Part shown: in pieces, positions 12,728 to 12,921 of the stretch | How positions within the stretch are numbered: position 1 is the stretch's first letter | Layout: each line of letters begins with the position of its first letter | Source of the DNA: JADJLQ01 sp034439915 | GTDB lineage: Bacteria > Bacteroidota > Bacteroidia > Chitinophagales > Saprospiraceae | Reading direction: 5' to 3' | Length of the DNA: 12,921 nucleotides | Assembly (NCBI GenBank): GCA_034439915.1 | Contig: JAWXBI010000046.1 | Span: 1-12,921 of the forward strand | The notes under the pieces: generated by a model | The model's database searches: none | Seen by the model: only the letters and a program-made list of their open reading frames with translations | Told to the model about the DNA's origin: nothing | Program-made: the position numbers and the translations under genes

Positions 12728-12921
12728 GTGTTTTATCGCCGGAAAATCATACTGTCTTTATTACAACTATTTGACGGTCAAGTAGATAAAATCCGTTTTC
12801 AAAAACTGCTGTTTCTGTTTTGTCAACAGCAAAACCGGGTCGGACCTGCGGGTCAGAGGTATTACGATTTTATACCCTACAAATTTGGTTGTTATTCCTA
12901 TTCGGCCAATGCGGATATGAC
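12728..12921 (+). CDS. 5' part of a gene resembling the N-terminal domain of DUF488-fusion proteins (partial)
   Basis: A GTG at 12728 opens a frame that runs off the window end (64 codons seen). The peptide begins FYRRKIILSLLQLFDGQVDK, followed by FQKLLFLFCQQQ, YYDFIPYKFGCYSY and SANADM. This matches, from memory, the helical N-terminal domain found in front of DUF488 in many Bacteroidota proteins (RRK..LLALL, QKLLFLF, YDFVPYKYGCFSF); it also recalls the Panacea/SocA-type domain in general shape. The DUF488 part, if present, would lie beyond the window. GTG is the only plausible start after the in-frame TAA at 12716. No promoter was identified. Proteins of this kind often occur in variable genome regions, which fits the neighbouring restriction-subunit fragment; the function is unknown. 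Confidence 0.6.
   Translation, partial: MFYRRKIILSLLQLFDGQVDKIRFQKLLFLFCQQQNRVGPAGQRYYDFIPYKFGCYSYSANADM

Overview
The window looks like a chromosomal segment of a Bacteroidota bacterium, possibly from the Saprospiria/Chitinophagia side; that placement is an inference. The grounds are: start codons that mostly lack a Shine-Dalgarno sequence; several upstream regions with the Bacteroidota-type promoter (a -7 element close to TAnnTTTG and a TTG/TTTG box about 17-23 bp upstream); a K+-dependent membrane pyrophosphatase; a divergent EF-G paralogue of the kind known from Bacteroides; and a short free-standing glycogen-binding protein. No tRNA, rRNA, CRISPR array, intact insertion sequence or replication origin was seen.

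Left part (1-4200). A secreted amidohydrolase-family protein reads leftward from 1145, with a 9-bp tandem repeat just past its stop. Divergent from it is a small nitroreductase (1226-1807), followed by the large membrane pyrophosphatase hppA (1884-4046), which has its own promoter and a strong terminator. A second, opposite-facing terminator ends the CBM48-like glycogen-binding protein (4189-4500).

Centre (4500-9300). A 532-bp stretch without an assigned gene holds two short open stretches that could be an eroded gene. It is followed by a lipoprotein with NHL-type beta-propeller repeats (5033-5848). Converging on that gene is an EF-G-like translation factor (5869-8001) whose domains II-V look intact but whose GTPase motifs are altered, including Ser in place of the catalytic His. 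Upstream of it is a multi-pass membrane acyltransferase related to heparan-alpha-glucosaminide N-acetyltransferase (8180-9289). Its start codon abuts a hexamer tandem repeat and a strong hairpin.

Right part (9300-12921). A broken DUF5694-like gene (9478-9904) precedes an overlapping pair, an XdhC-type maturation factor and a MocA-type molybdopterin cytidylyltransferase (10038-11815). These should serve a molybdenum hydroxylase that is not in the window. A di-haem c-type cytochrome follows (11887-12342); its apparent signal peptide lies in another reading frame. The last 500 bases look like an eroded accessory region: a fragment resembling the C-terminal helix of a type I restriction specificity subunit, then the 5' end of a gene resembling the N-terminal domain of DUF488-fusion proteins.

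Most genes appear to be singly transcribed housekeeping or accessory functions. Only xdhC-mocA is a clear operon. Decay is concentrated on the right side, with two broken genes, one probable frameshift and one small unexplained ORF.
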